Positions 36,292 through 48,700 of a DNA stretch of 64,000 nt are shown here, one piece after another. Location of the stretch: assembly GCF_905220565.1 (NCBI RefSeq), contig NC_059414.1, positions 10,910,001-10,974,000 of the forward strand, written 5' to 3'. Position numbers and translations under genes: made by a program. Position 1 is the first letter of the stretch, and every line of letters begins with the position of its first letter. The notes beneath the pieces are model-generated. The model was not told the DNA's origin and did not search any database. It saw nothing but the letters and a program-made list of their open reading frames with translations. The stretch is from Melitaea cinxia. Lineage: Eukaryota > Arthropoda > Insecta > Lepidoptera > Nymphalidae.

Positions 36292-36736
36292 AAAAGTAAT
36301 TTGAAATGAGTAAATAGAAATATTGTACATTTTTATTTAAATTTATAACTTTAAAAGAGTACCCTATTTAAGTACCAGAAAAATATAAATTATTTATGTG
36401 TTACCATTATTAAAAAAAAAATATTACCATTGAGAAATCAGTCAACAATCCTATTTTATACCATTAAAGATGATAATTAAAAGGCCACTTAAATATAAGA
36501 TACATTCATCAAAAAAAATACTCAAATCGAACTTACATACATTTCAGAGTTGGTATAAAACGTTTGCTACTCAGGTTCAACCATCGTGAGTTTAATATTT
36601 TAATAATGTATTCCGGTTCCTATATTCGTTTAACGAATCGTTCTTAAGCAAAACGAGCCGTTAATTGATAGGTATCGGACTTAAGGCACTAAAGCCGACT
36701 CAAACCAGATAAAGTAAGACAGTAAATGATTAACTA

Positions 36737-39700
36737 CTACCGCAGTTTAGCTTGTCTCTGTTGCCATACTGCGTACTTCGCACAGGCAGTGTCGATCATT
36801 TGGTTCATGTGCTTTGTTAGTGAGGCTGCTAGAGGGGTGAGGTCGCGTAACATTTTCTCCTGTAAAAAGATTTAAAAGTTTATAGAAACATAAGTATTTG
36901 CTCGCAAACGAAAAGGGAATCGACTTGAATTAAATCGACAAATAATACAACATCGACCAAATTTAAACGGGATCCCATGACAAACACCAGCTTTCGATCA
37001 AAAAAAGGATCATCAAAATCGGTACTCCTAGTAAAAAGTAATCAGGTAACACACAAATAAAGTTAATAATAAATGAAACGAATATTCTCAAAAATTATTT
37101 ATCGTTGTGTCTATTTGTTATAAGTATTCTTTGACGGTTAGCAGGAAAGTGGACATAAGGTGCCAATTCAAACCACTAATTGCAAACGTCGCATGAATTT
37201 GCAATTAGTGGTTTGATTGGCACCTTATGTCCACTTTCCTGCTAACCGTCAAAGAATTCTCAAAAATATTGACAATTTTAACAAAATGTTTCTTGCAACT
37301 TGCAGCGACCCTATCTATGCAAACATTCCGACTTCTTTATACTCACTTCGAACGGCCTCAACTTAACGTTCCTGAACTTGAGCAGCGCGTCGTAGAACTT
37401 GTGAGCCCTTTCCTTGGCGTCCTCAGTGTCGACTCCGGCCCCGGGCTGCGGAAAACAGCGCCAGAGCTCCCGGAGTAACTCCCCGCCGGAGAGGTAGAGG
37501 CGGTTCAACTCGATCTTCACGTCCGGGGGGACTAATTCTGGGGGGGGAAATTAAATAATTTGATTATTCTTTTCTAATTTTACACGAATTTCACTGATTA
37601 TAATGAAACAACTTTGGAGAACCTCAATCTGTGATCATGATTGTAAAGTATCCGAAATGTCGGGCATGAAAAAAAATCCGATAAAGTTGTTTCATTATAA
37701 TAATTTGATTAGTTTGATCGATCTACTCAGCCTAACTTTCGATAGCTGGGCAGAGCACTGAGCACTTTATACAAGAAGGAGAAGCGTCGCAGCTTAATTC
37801 ACCACGTTGGGCCAGTACCAGTAAGTAGATATTTTGATTTCGTAATCATTAATTTGACTCTATACTAAGACTAGCTGTGTTACGCGGTTTCCCCTATCCA
37901 CTCGCACCACTCTCAACTTGACCACTACCACCCTCCCCCCCCCCCCCGCGGTACTCACGCGCCATGCTGGCCGCGTGGTGCTGCCTCATGAGCGCGCCCC
38001 CGGGGCTGAGCTCCCCCAGCGCGCCCACCGCCGCCGCGGCACTGACGCGCACCGGCCGCTGGCACTGCTGACCGCTGGACCACGCCTGCACACCGACCAA
38101 TATGTTGTTAACTACCTGTGTCCTACGATTATATATTTACTAGCTGACCTGGCGAACTTCCTCTCACATTATTTCTTTTTTCTTAAGTATAATAATTAGA
38201 TATATCAAAATAAAATATTTTTGTTTGGATCAAACTGCACACGGTGTGCAAATTTGATTAAAATCGGTTAAATAGTTTAGGACTCCATCGCGGACAAACA
38301 ACGTGACGGATAATTTTATACGTTGCCATTTACCTATTATAAATATACTGGAACTCAAAGCTTGAAAAATATCTTGCGTACAACGTAGATCGACGAAAAA
38401 ATAGTCAAGTAACTGCGCGTTATCAAAGATTACTCAAAAAGTAGTTATCAGATCTCAATATAATTTATATGTGACCACATGACAAACATCAGCTTTCGAT
38501 TAAATTAAAAATTATTAAAATCGGTACTCCCAGTAAAAAGTTATTGCGGATTTTCAAAATGTTCCCTCGATTTCTCTGGGATCCCATCATCAGATCCTGG
38601 TTTCCTTGTCATGGTATCAAACTAGGGATATCTTCTTTCCAACAAAAAAAGAATTATCAAAATCGGTACACCCAGTAAAAAGTTATTGCGGATTTTCAAG
38701 AATTTCCATCAATTTCTCTGGGATCCCATCATCAGATCCTGGTTTCCTTATCATGGTACCAAACTAGGGATATCCCCTTTCCAACAAAAAAAGAATTATC
38801 AAAATCGGTACATCCAGTAGAAAGTTATGTGGTATAATACAACGTAGGTCGACGAAAAAAGCGTCAAGTAAAAACGCATTATTAGATATAGCTCGAAAAG
38901 TAGTTGTTAGATCTCAAATAAATTTAAATGGGACCAACTGGCACACACCACCTTTCGATTAAAAGAAAATTTGTCGAAATCGCTCCACCCAGTCAAAAGT
39001 TCTGATGTAACATACATAAAAAAAATACAATCGAATTGAGAACCTCCTCCTTTTTTGGAAGTCGGTTAAATAAACTAAAAGACGCAGCAGGAAAATTTCG
39101 TTGCAATGACGCGATGATTCCCATTTAGAATGCTTCTATCGAGTGTATAATCGAGGCAGATAATAATATCGACGAATCGTTTTACAAGTTTAGTGTATCT
39201 GAAGTTCAAGGAATACACAGAATGGTGACCTTGAATATTTTAGGTGAATATAGTGGTATATTAAGATTTATTTAACAGTCTATAGTTACACAGAATACAT
39301 ATGACACATTATATCTACTCATTATTAAATTATTTAATACGTATTCCCTTATAGGAAACACAACGTTCTATAATCTGTTAACGTCACTAAAGCGACTATA
39401 TTTAGAACTATTTTAACTCGACATAAAAAAATAATGGCCTACTAATTAACATTAAAAACTAATCAAAAAAATCACTAGAGACCATCCATAAATAACGTCA
39501 CAGAAATTTCACGATTCTTTGACTGCTTTAAGGATAAAAACGTTTAGATATTGCAGGCCAATACTGTTCCAAAAATCATGAAAATACGGCCCAGTGATTT
39601 GAAATTGGAACACAATATGTGAAGCCATTTTTTTTTTTTAATTTACAGAAACCCGAAATTTATAATTTATATCAAAAAGATGCGTTCCAGATTGTTAACT

Positions 39701-42700
39701 ATAAAGTTATCAATCTGGAACGCATTTTTAAATTTCAACAGTGTACATTTGTCATTTTCAAAAGTCTTGGGCAGCGAGCAATCTATTTTAGTACGTTGCG
39801 CCGTAATTCACAGATACCTAAGTTTAGGTTGGGCCTTGGGAATAGAATGTTTTGATTGTTTTGGTAATTTTAGTTTGTGAGCAAAATTAACGTTTTTGAA
39901 TACAAGAATCGGGTTTAATGGTATAAAATAGAATTTACCACTGACCTGACAAACCGACGCTAAAGCTGACAACGGCGGTGGGTTACTTGCGCCCGCACTT
40001 GATTGGCTAACTTGTGAAGCGGGACCTAATAGATATCTTTCGACCTGTGAATAGATATAATCAAACATAAATAATAATAGATACAATTGATATTAAAACT
40101 TTAAAAGTAAAATGTTGCAGTGATTCTCAAACTTTTATTGACGCATATCAATCTTAATTTATAGTACAAAAGTTGATTACTACATCTGTTAATTCGTAAG
40201 ATTGATAGGATAGTTTGATGCTTGTTACTCTTTCGCTCAAAAGCTACTAAATTATTTGTAATGAAACTTGGTATGTAAATAACTAGACATACAGAGTAAC
40301 ACATAAGCTACATTTTATCCCGACATTCTCATGGGATCGGTAATTACACGGGTAAAACAGCGTGGCACAGCCAGCACTTTAGAAAAAAAGTCATAGTGTT
40401 TTTGTATAAATTTTCTCAAATTTGGTGACAAACTAAAGAATTTTTGAGCGCAGAAAATTGTACTAGAAAAGTAATTGTCAACTTACTTTAGACAATTTCA
40501 ACTCCTGCGCATCCTCATTACTATTTAAACTATCAAGATCTTCGTAATGTATTTTTTCCATTATTCTTTTCTTCTTATCGACAGGTTCCGTTGGATCTTT
40601 GTCGCTTGCCGGCCTCTTTTCAACGCCGTTTTCTTTCATACCGTTCTCGATGACTTTATTTGTTTTACTACTGCTATTATTACTATTGCTATTGGAGTTT
40701 GATTTATGACTAGCTTTGAGCACCTGGATAAAAAAATATTCTATAATTATTAATATATAAAATAACACAACAAAGAAAGAGTATGCTGAAGTAAAAGTTC
40801 TTTAGCCCCTACAGTAATATACGAAAAGTAACTGTCTCTCTTTCTATCTTCACTAATTTATATCTCCATCTCAACTTCCGTTCGCCTCTTCCGATCACAC
40901 TATTCATAACGCTCTCGTCACGCACTCACCAGCTTACTCCTCAAGTCAGGCGTGCGTAAAGAAGTCTTACTTCAAAAAATTATTATTCAGAGAGGCGATA
41001 AAAATCATAGATACGTAATCGTCGATAAAACAGTTGGGTCGGGTTTAGCGACTAATACCTATAATATGTAGAAAGTTGTTTTACCGAACTTTCAAATTTC
41101 GAGAATGTTATGTTCGAAATTTAACAATTCATAAGAAAAACGAATCATACTTTAAATATAGGAACCAGGCTTTATATGACTTTTTTTTTTTTTGGATACA
41201 TAGTTACTTTAGCTATATTGCTATATTTTATGGTTTGCGACTCGATAGATAGGCCATACGCCCAGTAGGAAATATGACATAAGTTCACTAGAAAGTATGC
41301 CATAGGCCTGGTTGGTGCCTTAAGTCCAAAATATTTACAAATTTGGTTAAATATTAAGACAAAATTATTAACGTAGAAGAAATGCCTACCATAATGGAGT
41401 GTTGGTTGAACCGCTTTATCATACTGCGGTGTATCGAAGTTCCGTCCTTTTCTTTCTCGTGGAGGTCTTCGTCGTGTAGGAGAGGAACGGGTTCCGTGAA
41501 TTGAGGTAAATCGACCTGGAAAATATAATATATAATATAAGTAATAATCATCGAATCCTACTAATATTGACGTATTCACGTCAACCCTCAGTAGAGAAGT
41601 TGTGAATTAAGCTCCAAGTCTTTTATGAAAAGAAGAGGCATTTTTGAGATTTAATTCACCTTGAAAGAATGGGCATACTTTGATTTTATACAAATTGTAG
41701 TTTTTTTTTTTTTTTTTTTAAGAAACAGAGTACATAGTCTAGAGAGAGCACATTTTTTAATTGGAAAGTTAAAACGAGCAAATACTCTGTATATTGGTTG
41801 CGTAAATCTTTTTATCTTTATCAATCTCTTTTCTAATTAACTGAGGTAGGGCACAGCGTGAGATTTCCTGCTCAAAATGTGGAGCGGCCCGACTGGGGTA
41901 GTACCTCGACCTTAAAGAAGATCACAGCTAAGTAACACTGTTTTAAAGCAGCGTGTTTCTGTTGGTGAGTAAGGTGACTAGAGCTCCTGGGGGGACTGGG
42001 GATGGGGTCAGCAAACGCTTGCGATGCTTCTGTTGTTGCAGATGTCTATAAGCTACGGTAATCGCTTACCATCAGGAGCCGTACGCTTGTTTGCCGATCT
42101 AGTTATTTAAAATGTGCGAGAAAATTCAAATTATACATATATTTAAAACGCGCGACGACTCGTTGGCGCAACGGTCACAGCACTGGTTTGTGGCTGTGCG
42201 CTAGCGGTTGCGGGTTCGATCCCTCCACAAGATGACAAACATTTGTATTGGCCATACAGATGTTTGCCGTAGTCTGGGTGTTAATGCAGTGCTTGTGGGT
42301 CTCTCCAGCGTGCCTCGGAGAGCACGTTAAGCCGTCGGTCCCGGTTGTTGTCATTTACATGATAGCGATTGTTACTCATAGTAGGGAATATATCCACCAA
42401 CCCGCATTGGAGAAGCGTGGTGGATAAATCCTTCTCCTACACGAAGAAAGATGCCTATGCCCTACAGTGGGCACAGGCTAAAGTGGTGCGTTATATATTT
42501 AAAACATTAAAATTACTGTTAAGTCCAATGTCGTGTGTTTCATAGCCGACGCTATAGCCTGATCGTCCATTTTGGCACATTCTCCGAACAAATCTTTACT
42601 GGATGATGACGCTATACGATCCCTGTAAACAAAAAATAATTATTATGAAAAATATTTATGTTAAACACGGATATAATCAAAATCAAAATAAGAAATAATT

Positions 42701-45700
42701 TACAAAAGTGAAATTACCACCGGCTCGGAACGCAAATTCTGCAGAGAATAACCGGCAAGAAACTCCGCAGTTACTTAAATATATATATACATATGAACCG
42801 TGTTTTTATACAAACTTAGTAATATCTTGCTAAATTCATGCTTGAAATACAGCTTACTAACTGTTACTATAGATATATATAAATGATGATAAACTGGCGT
42901 ATATATGTTTAACAATTACATTTATTAATTAGCCTCAATATTTTTTTTAGCAACATTTACACAAAAAATTTAATAATATTATTATAAAAACATTTAAATA
43001 AAGTAATACTTTATTTCGCGATAAAACGTAACGTAAGACAGAAATGAATTGATAGAATAGTATTGAAAATAAAAACAAAAATATATATATAACATAAAAT
43101 ATTAAGTTATAATAATACGTAAATAAAGAAAAATATTGTTAACGTGTGATTAAAAAAAACATATAAATAAAAAAACATATTTACATCTATGCCCCCAGAG
43201 AGATTTGAACTCTCGACCCCTGGTTTACAAGACCAGTGCTCTAACCCCTGAGCTATGGAGGCTACGTGTTAATGAATGAAATTGTGAACTATATGATTTT
43301 GTTCTAAAATAATATAGTACCAATAAAATAGTTACTGTTTACAAAATTATGTTAGTAAAATTTACTATCTAAGTTATAACAATTAACCTAAAACTAAAAA
43401 ACTTTAATATATATATATATATAACTAGCTGAGTCGGCAAACGTTGTCTTGCCGCTAAACGCTATTTACAAATAGGGGTTGGTGGTAGAAGGGTGAAAAT
43501 TTAGGGTTGTATGTATTTTTAACGCCAAATCATAATAAAATAAAAAATAAATAATTTATCTAAAAATTAAAAAAAAAATTTGGGGTGGACTACCCTTAAC
43601 ATTTAGGGGGATGAAAAATAGATGTTGTTCGATTCTCAGACCTACCCAATATGCACACAAAATTTCATGAGAATCGGTCAAGCCGTTTCGGAGGAGTTTA
43701 AATACAAACACCGCGACACGAGAATTTTACATATTACATAATACAATAACTAAATAATTGTGTTTGCTCGCAAACGAAAAAAATTTCAATTACATCGACG
43801 AGTAATACAACGTAAGTCGACGAAAAAATAGTAAAGTAACTACGCGTTATCAAAGATTACTCAAAAAGTAGTTATCAGATCTCGATAAAATTTATATGAT
43901 AAACATCAGCTTTTGATTAAATTAAAAATTATCAAAATCGGTACACCCAGAAAAAGTTATTGCGGATTTTCGATAGTTTCCCTCAATTTCTCTGGGATCC
44001 CATCATCAGATCCTGGTTTCCTTATCATGGTATCAAACTAGGGATATCCCCTTTCCAACAAAAAAAAAATATCAAAATCGGTACATCCAGTAGAAAATTA
44101 TGCGGTATAATACAACGTAGGTCGACGAAAAAAGCGTCAAGTAAAAACGCATTATTAGATATAACTCAAAAAGTAGTTGTTAGATCTCAAATAAATTTAA
44201 ATGGGACCAATTGACACACACCACCTTTCGATTTAAAAAAAATTGTCGAAATCGGTCCACCCGGTCAAAAGTTCTGATGTAACATACATAAAAAAAAAAC
44301 AGTCGAATTGAGAACCTCCTCCTAAACTCCTTTTGGAAGTCGGTTACAAATATTATTAAAAGGAGTCCCTTTAGGCAAGGTTCCGAAGATACTGGCAGCG
44401 TCTCCTTTAAATAGCTAGACTAATTCTTTGTCCTGGTAGCCTGTAACGTCGAATAACCTTTTTGCTATTTCCTTAAAGTCTTATAGCGCTAGGACCCCAC
44501 GGACCAAGGGTCTCGACACTGAATGGGACAAAATCATATTCGGAGCCCCTGTATTTGTATGCTTTAGTTTTTTTTAGCTACTTCACAAGCTGCACCAGCA
44601 TGGTTGCTGGTTCCATGTAGATGGGAAAGGGCCAGCCTGTCTGAACAGGTTGCATCCCATACCAGCACCCGGCCCATCTTCCATGGAATCAAACTCATAC
44701 CCTCCGGACTCTTGTCATCGTCTCTTGCAATACCAGTCCACAGTGGGCATGCAATTAAGAAAGCGTTTCTAGATCCTTCCAAACCAGCAATCTCAGTTTG
44801 AAGGGGATACCCTTAAAATTTTACTTATGAGATTCGCTTCTCGAGACATGCCGCACTTAACGATATCATACGCCATTTACTTATTTAAGCGGGATCTGAT
44901 GATTTTTTTAATAGAAAAGTGGTGTGTGTCATTTGGTCCAATTTAAATTTAATTGAGATCTAACAAGTACTTTTCGAGTTATATCTAATGTAAGGTTTAT
45001 CCTTACTAAATGTTTAAAGTTATGTAAGTTATATTTAATTATATTGATTTCCTGCTAAATAGTTCTTACCGGAAATAATTAATTGTTGATATTGTTTAAT
45101 TTTTCGAATTTTAATTATAATATGAATATAAATAAGTTATGTATAAGCTTTTATTATTTGTATTTATTAAAATTGTTATTATTTGTAAAGTTTAACCTTG
45201 TCTGAATGTTTAAACTTGGTGATTAAACTTTTTATAATATGGATATATAATACTTTAATATTAGTATCTATTAAAATTGTTACTATTATTATAATTTGTA
45301 TCAATATTATGAATCAAATAATAATTAATAATGATTAGTGAGAGTAGGTATTTGACCCCATCTTAAAAACATATAAAAAGTCGAAATATTTATGGCAGAA
45401 GACGTTTGTGAAATTGTTAATCGAATAGCAAAGTTACAAGTTGTAATAAATAAGTAATTATAAACTATGTTTGCACTTGGTTTCACCTGACCTAAGTCAA
45501 TACTAATAATACGTATTTACTTGACAATTTTTTGGTCGATCTACGTGGTATTATACCCCATAACTTTCCACTGGTGTGCCGATTGTGATAATTCTTGTTT
45601 TAATCGAAAGTTGATACTTGCCATGTGACACTATTTAAATTTGATCAACATCAGCTGAATACTTTTTGTGTAATCTTTGATAACGCGTATTTACTTAACT

Positions 45701-48700
45701 ATTTTTTCGTGTACCTACGTTCTATTACTCGTCGATGTAACTGAAGTCGGTTTTATTTTTCGTTTGCGAGCAAACAAATATTAATATTTATTTATTTACT
45801 TTTAAAAATTTAATTTTAAAAATTTCAAAAACATCTTACCTATGAAAATAATGTGATTGAAAAAACTTGGTCCAAAATTCTGCTTCTGTCATTTTATTAG
45901 GCACATAATCTATATGTTTCTTTCTGACCGCGGGATATGTTTTGAATATTGCATCTATAATATCCTGGGTTAAGTTATATTTAAGTCCGTTACATCCATC
46001 TGTCTGTGGTTGTATATCTGCTAAGAATGCTCCCGATACACCTGTTAAAAGTAAAATTAAATTAAATTTTTAAAAAATATAATAATAAACCTTTATAGAT
46101 AAATTTATGCCTTTTTTATGTCAAAAACAATTCTCTGGTTTCAAAATTTTAAAAGAAAAATATTATTTACGATTTATTTTTATATTAACAATACTTTTAA
46201 ATAGTTTATTGTAAATATTGAATAAAATAAAAAATAAAATAAACGCTTCACACTCAACGGCCCCCAGTGGAATTTTCTCTTGTGTCCGGAAACACACAAT
46301 ACACAAGCACAAACACCTAGACCAATACAAATATCTAAATGGCTAATAATAAGTCTGTCAGTCAAGTCAAGTGTAAGTCAATAATAAGTTGGGGATCGAA
46401 ACCGCGACCGCCAGCGCAACAGCCAGTGCCAGCCAGTAACCGATGCGCCAACGCGTTGAATGCTTTATATGAACTTGAAATGCAAACCTTCGATAGAAAA
46501 GATAACAAAAATATTCCAAAATGTAACACACACATGTAAACAGTATGTTCAAATGATCGTGGGAAAACTTAGAATTTTATGTGTATTTCAAAACGAAAGT
46601 TGCTTTATAAGAAACCAAATTTATTGCTCTTAAATGATAATAATAAATAATAAATTTATATTTAAGAAAATAATAAAAATATTAAAACACTTAAAAGGTA
46701 AGAGCAGGAAACATCAAGCATTTCACTTGAGCCTGCAATAACACTCTAAATAGACATTTTACTAATTTGACAATTTTACTACTGGTAGATATAACCTAAT
46801 AATTTTATCATTAAAAAATTCAGTGCACAAGTTTCAAAAATATTTTTTTCTAATTCCCTGGCCTTTCCATGCCATTACGTGAAAGCTTGAAGGACCTCGA
46901 ACATATGTCATCGCCATCATAGTCATACACACAAGTAAATTCCTCGTGTTTCCTATTCCCTTATTTGGACATTGTACACTTACCAGCCTCCTGTTTCATA
47001 TTAGTGGAATCTGTGTAATGTTTCAAGGTGGGTGTGTTCCAGTATTCTTCACTATTAATTACTTTTGATATAACTAAATCTTCATATAAATGCTTTAATG
47101 TAGGATGAAGAGACAGGAGTCTAAAAATAAGTTTTATTTTAATCAAATATACTGACAAAATTAATGTCAGCTAAATATTCAGTAACACATCTGAGGCTTT
47201 TTGTTATCCCACCACAAAGTTAAAAAAGAAATTATTACTTATATTTAAAAATAATTTTTGGCCTTGGTATGAAAATTAAAGAGTTGTGAATTTAAGCCTT
47301 AGAGGTTGTTTATTTCCAAATGTCTATTATACTTAAAAAATACAAAAACTAATTATATTAAGCAATTGAAATTGTACGTAACTATCAAAATACAATGAAC
47401 AACTGCTCTGGTTTAGTGGAGCAAGTAGTCGCCTAAAACACAGTTTGCAGATTCCCAAGATGAATAATATAGATGATAAATAACACTTGTGGATCAAAAT
47501 AATGATAAAATAAAGTGAATGTATATAAGAGATGGGTTGAGCTTAATTCACAAACCTCCACAGAAAGTTAGATATGGATATGGATTACCCTACTATGAGC
47601 AACTATTGCTAACAGAAGTCTATCATAACTAAGAGAGCTTTACATGCTCTCTGAGGCATAACTCAGAGACCTCTAAGTATATACACCCCGACTTTTATTG
47701 GGTAATAATTTAATCATGATTCTTGAATCATGATTAAAATACATATGAATGATTTTCTTGTAGATTCTTTTATATACAGAATCAGTGTACCAAAGCCGTG
47801 ATATCTTGTCATTGACAATAATTATTTACAAGTTCTCCATGGTGACCATGACCACATGTGACCATGTTTACTGTAAAATATGTATATGAAATGTCGGATA
47901 TTTAAAATAACTTAATAAGCTACAATAAAATCTGGAAAATATTTTGTAGACTAATATAATTATAATTTGCGACTCAAACTAACAATCCATGGAGTAAAAA
48001 TTAGGGTCACTACAAACTGCGTCAACAAGCTAATCAAAATTTTTAATTGGTTTGCTAACATACTTTTATTGAACTTACCTTGATTTCATCTCTAGTTCTC
48101 CATCTATTTGTCTCTTAAACTTAGGTAAGAGGTTCTGTAGTAACATTTTAACTTGGTCCCTGTCTTTAGCCTGAGCTTCAGCTCCGGCCGGGTTAACAAA
48201 ATGAAAAGTTGAACATGTGCCATCATGTAGAACTACTTGTAGCTGTACCTTTGGTTTACCGGCTGGTGAAATTTTTTGAGCTGAAAAATTAAATATAATA
48301 TATATTTTAATTTGAGTTATACTCAAAAATTATTTACACACTTATTATTCTTTTTCCTCTTTAGTTCTAATTCATGATAATAATTTTGCAAAGTGTAAGC
48401 AGTAACTAGCTATTGAACTAGCATCTAGTTATGTTATTGTACTCAGCTCATAAGAAATTATTGTATCAGTCGATTGTTTATGATAGCCTAGGCGGTTGTG
48501 TAATGTATGTTTTTAAAACATTGAAACAGGATTTTAAGCCTACTTGACGATTTTGAATGATGTTTTTATTTATAAGATAATATCCTGCCTACAATTTTAC
48601 ATCATTTAAATCAAGTTTTTTGATAAATTAATTTGTATATAACAGAAGTTGTTTACTAAAGAAAATGGAAAGATTTTAGACATAAGATATATCACTTATA

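Noticed and set aside
44604..44801. 65-codon plus-strand frame
   Set aside because: The informative translation is on the opposite strand (the PWKMGRVLVWD retroelement fragment).
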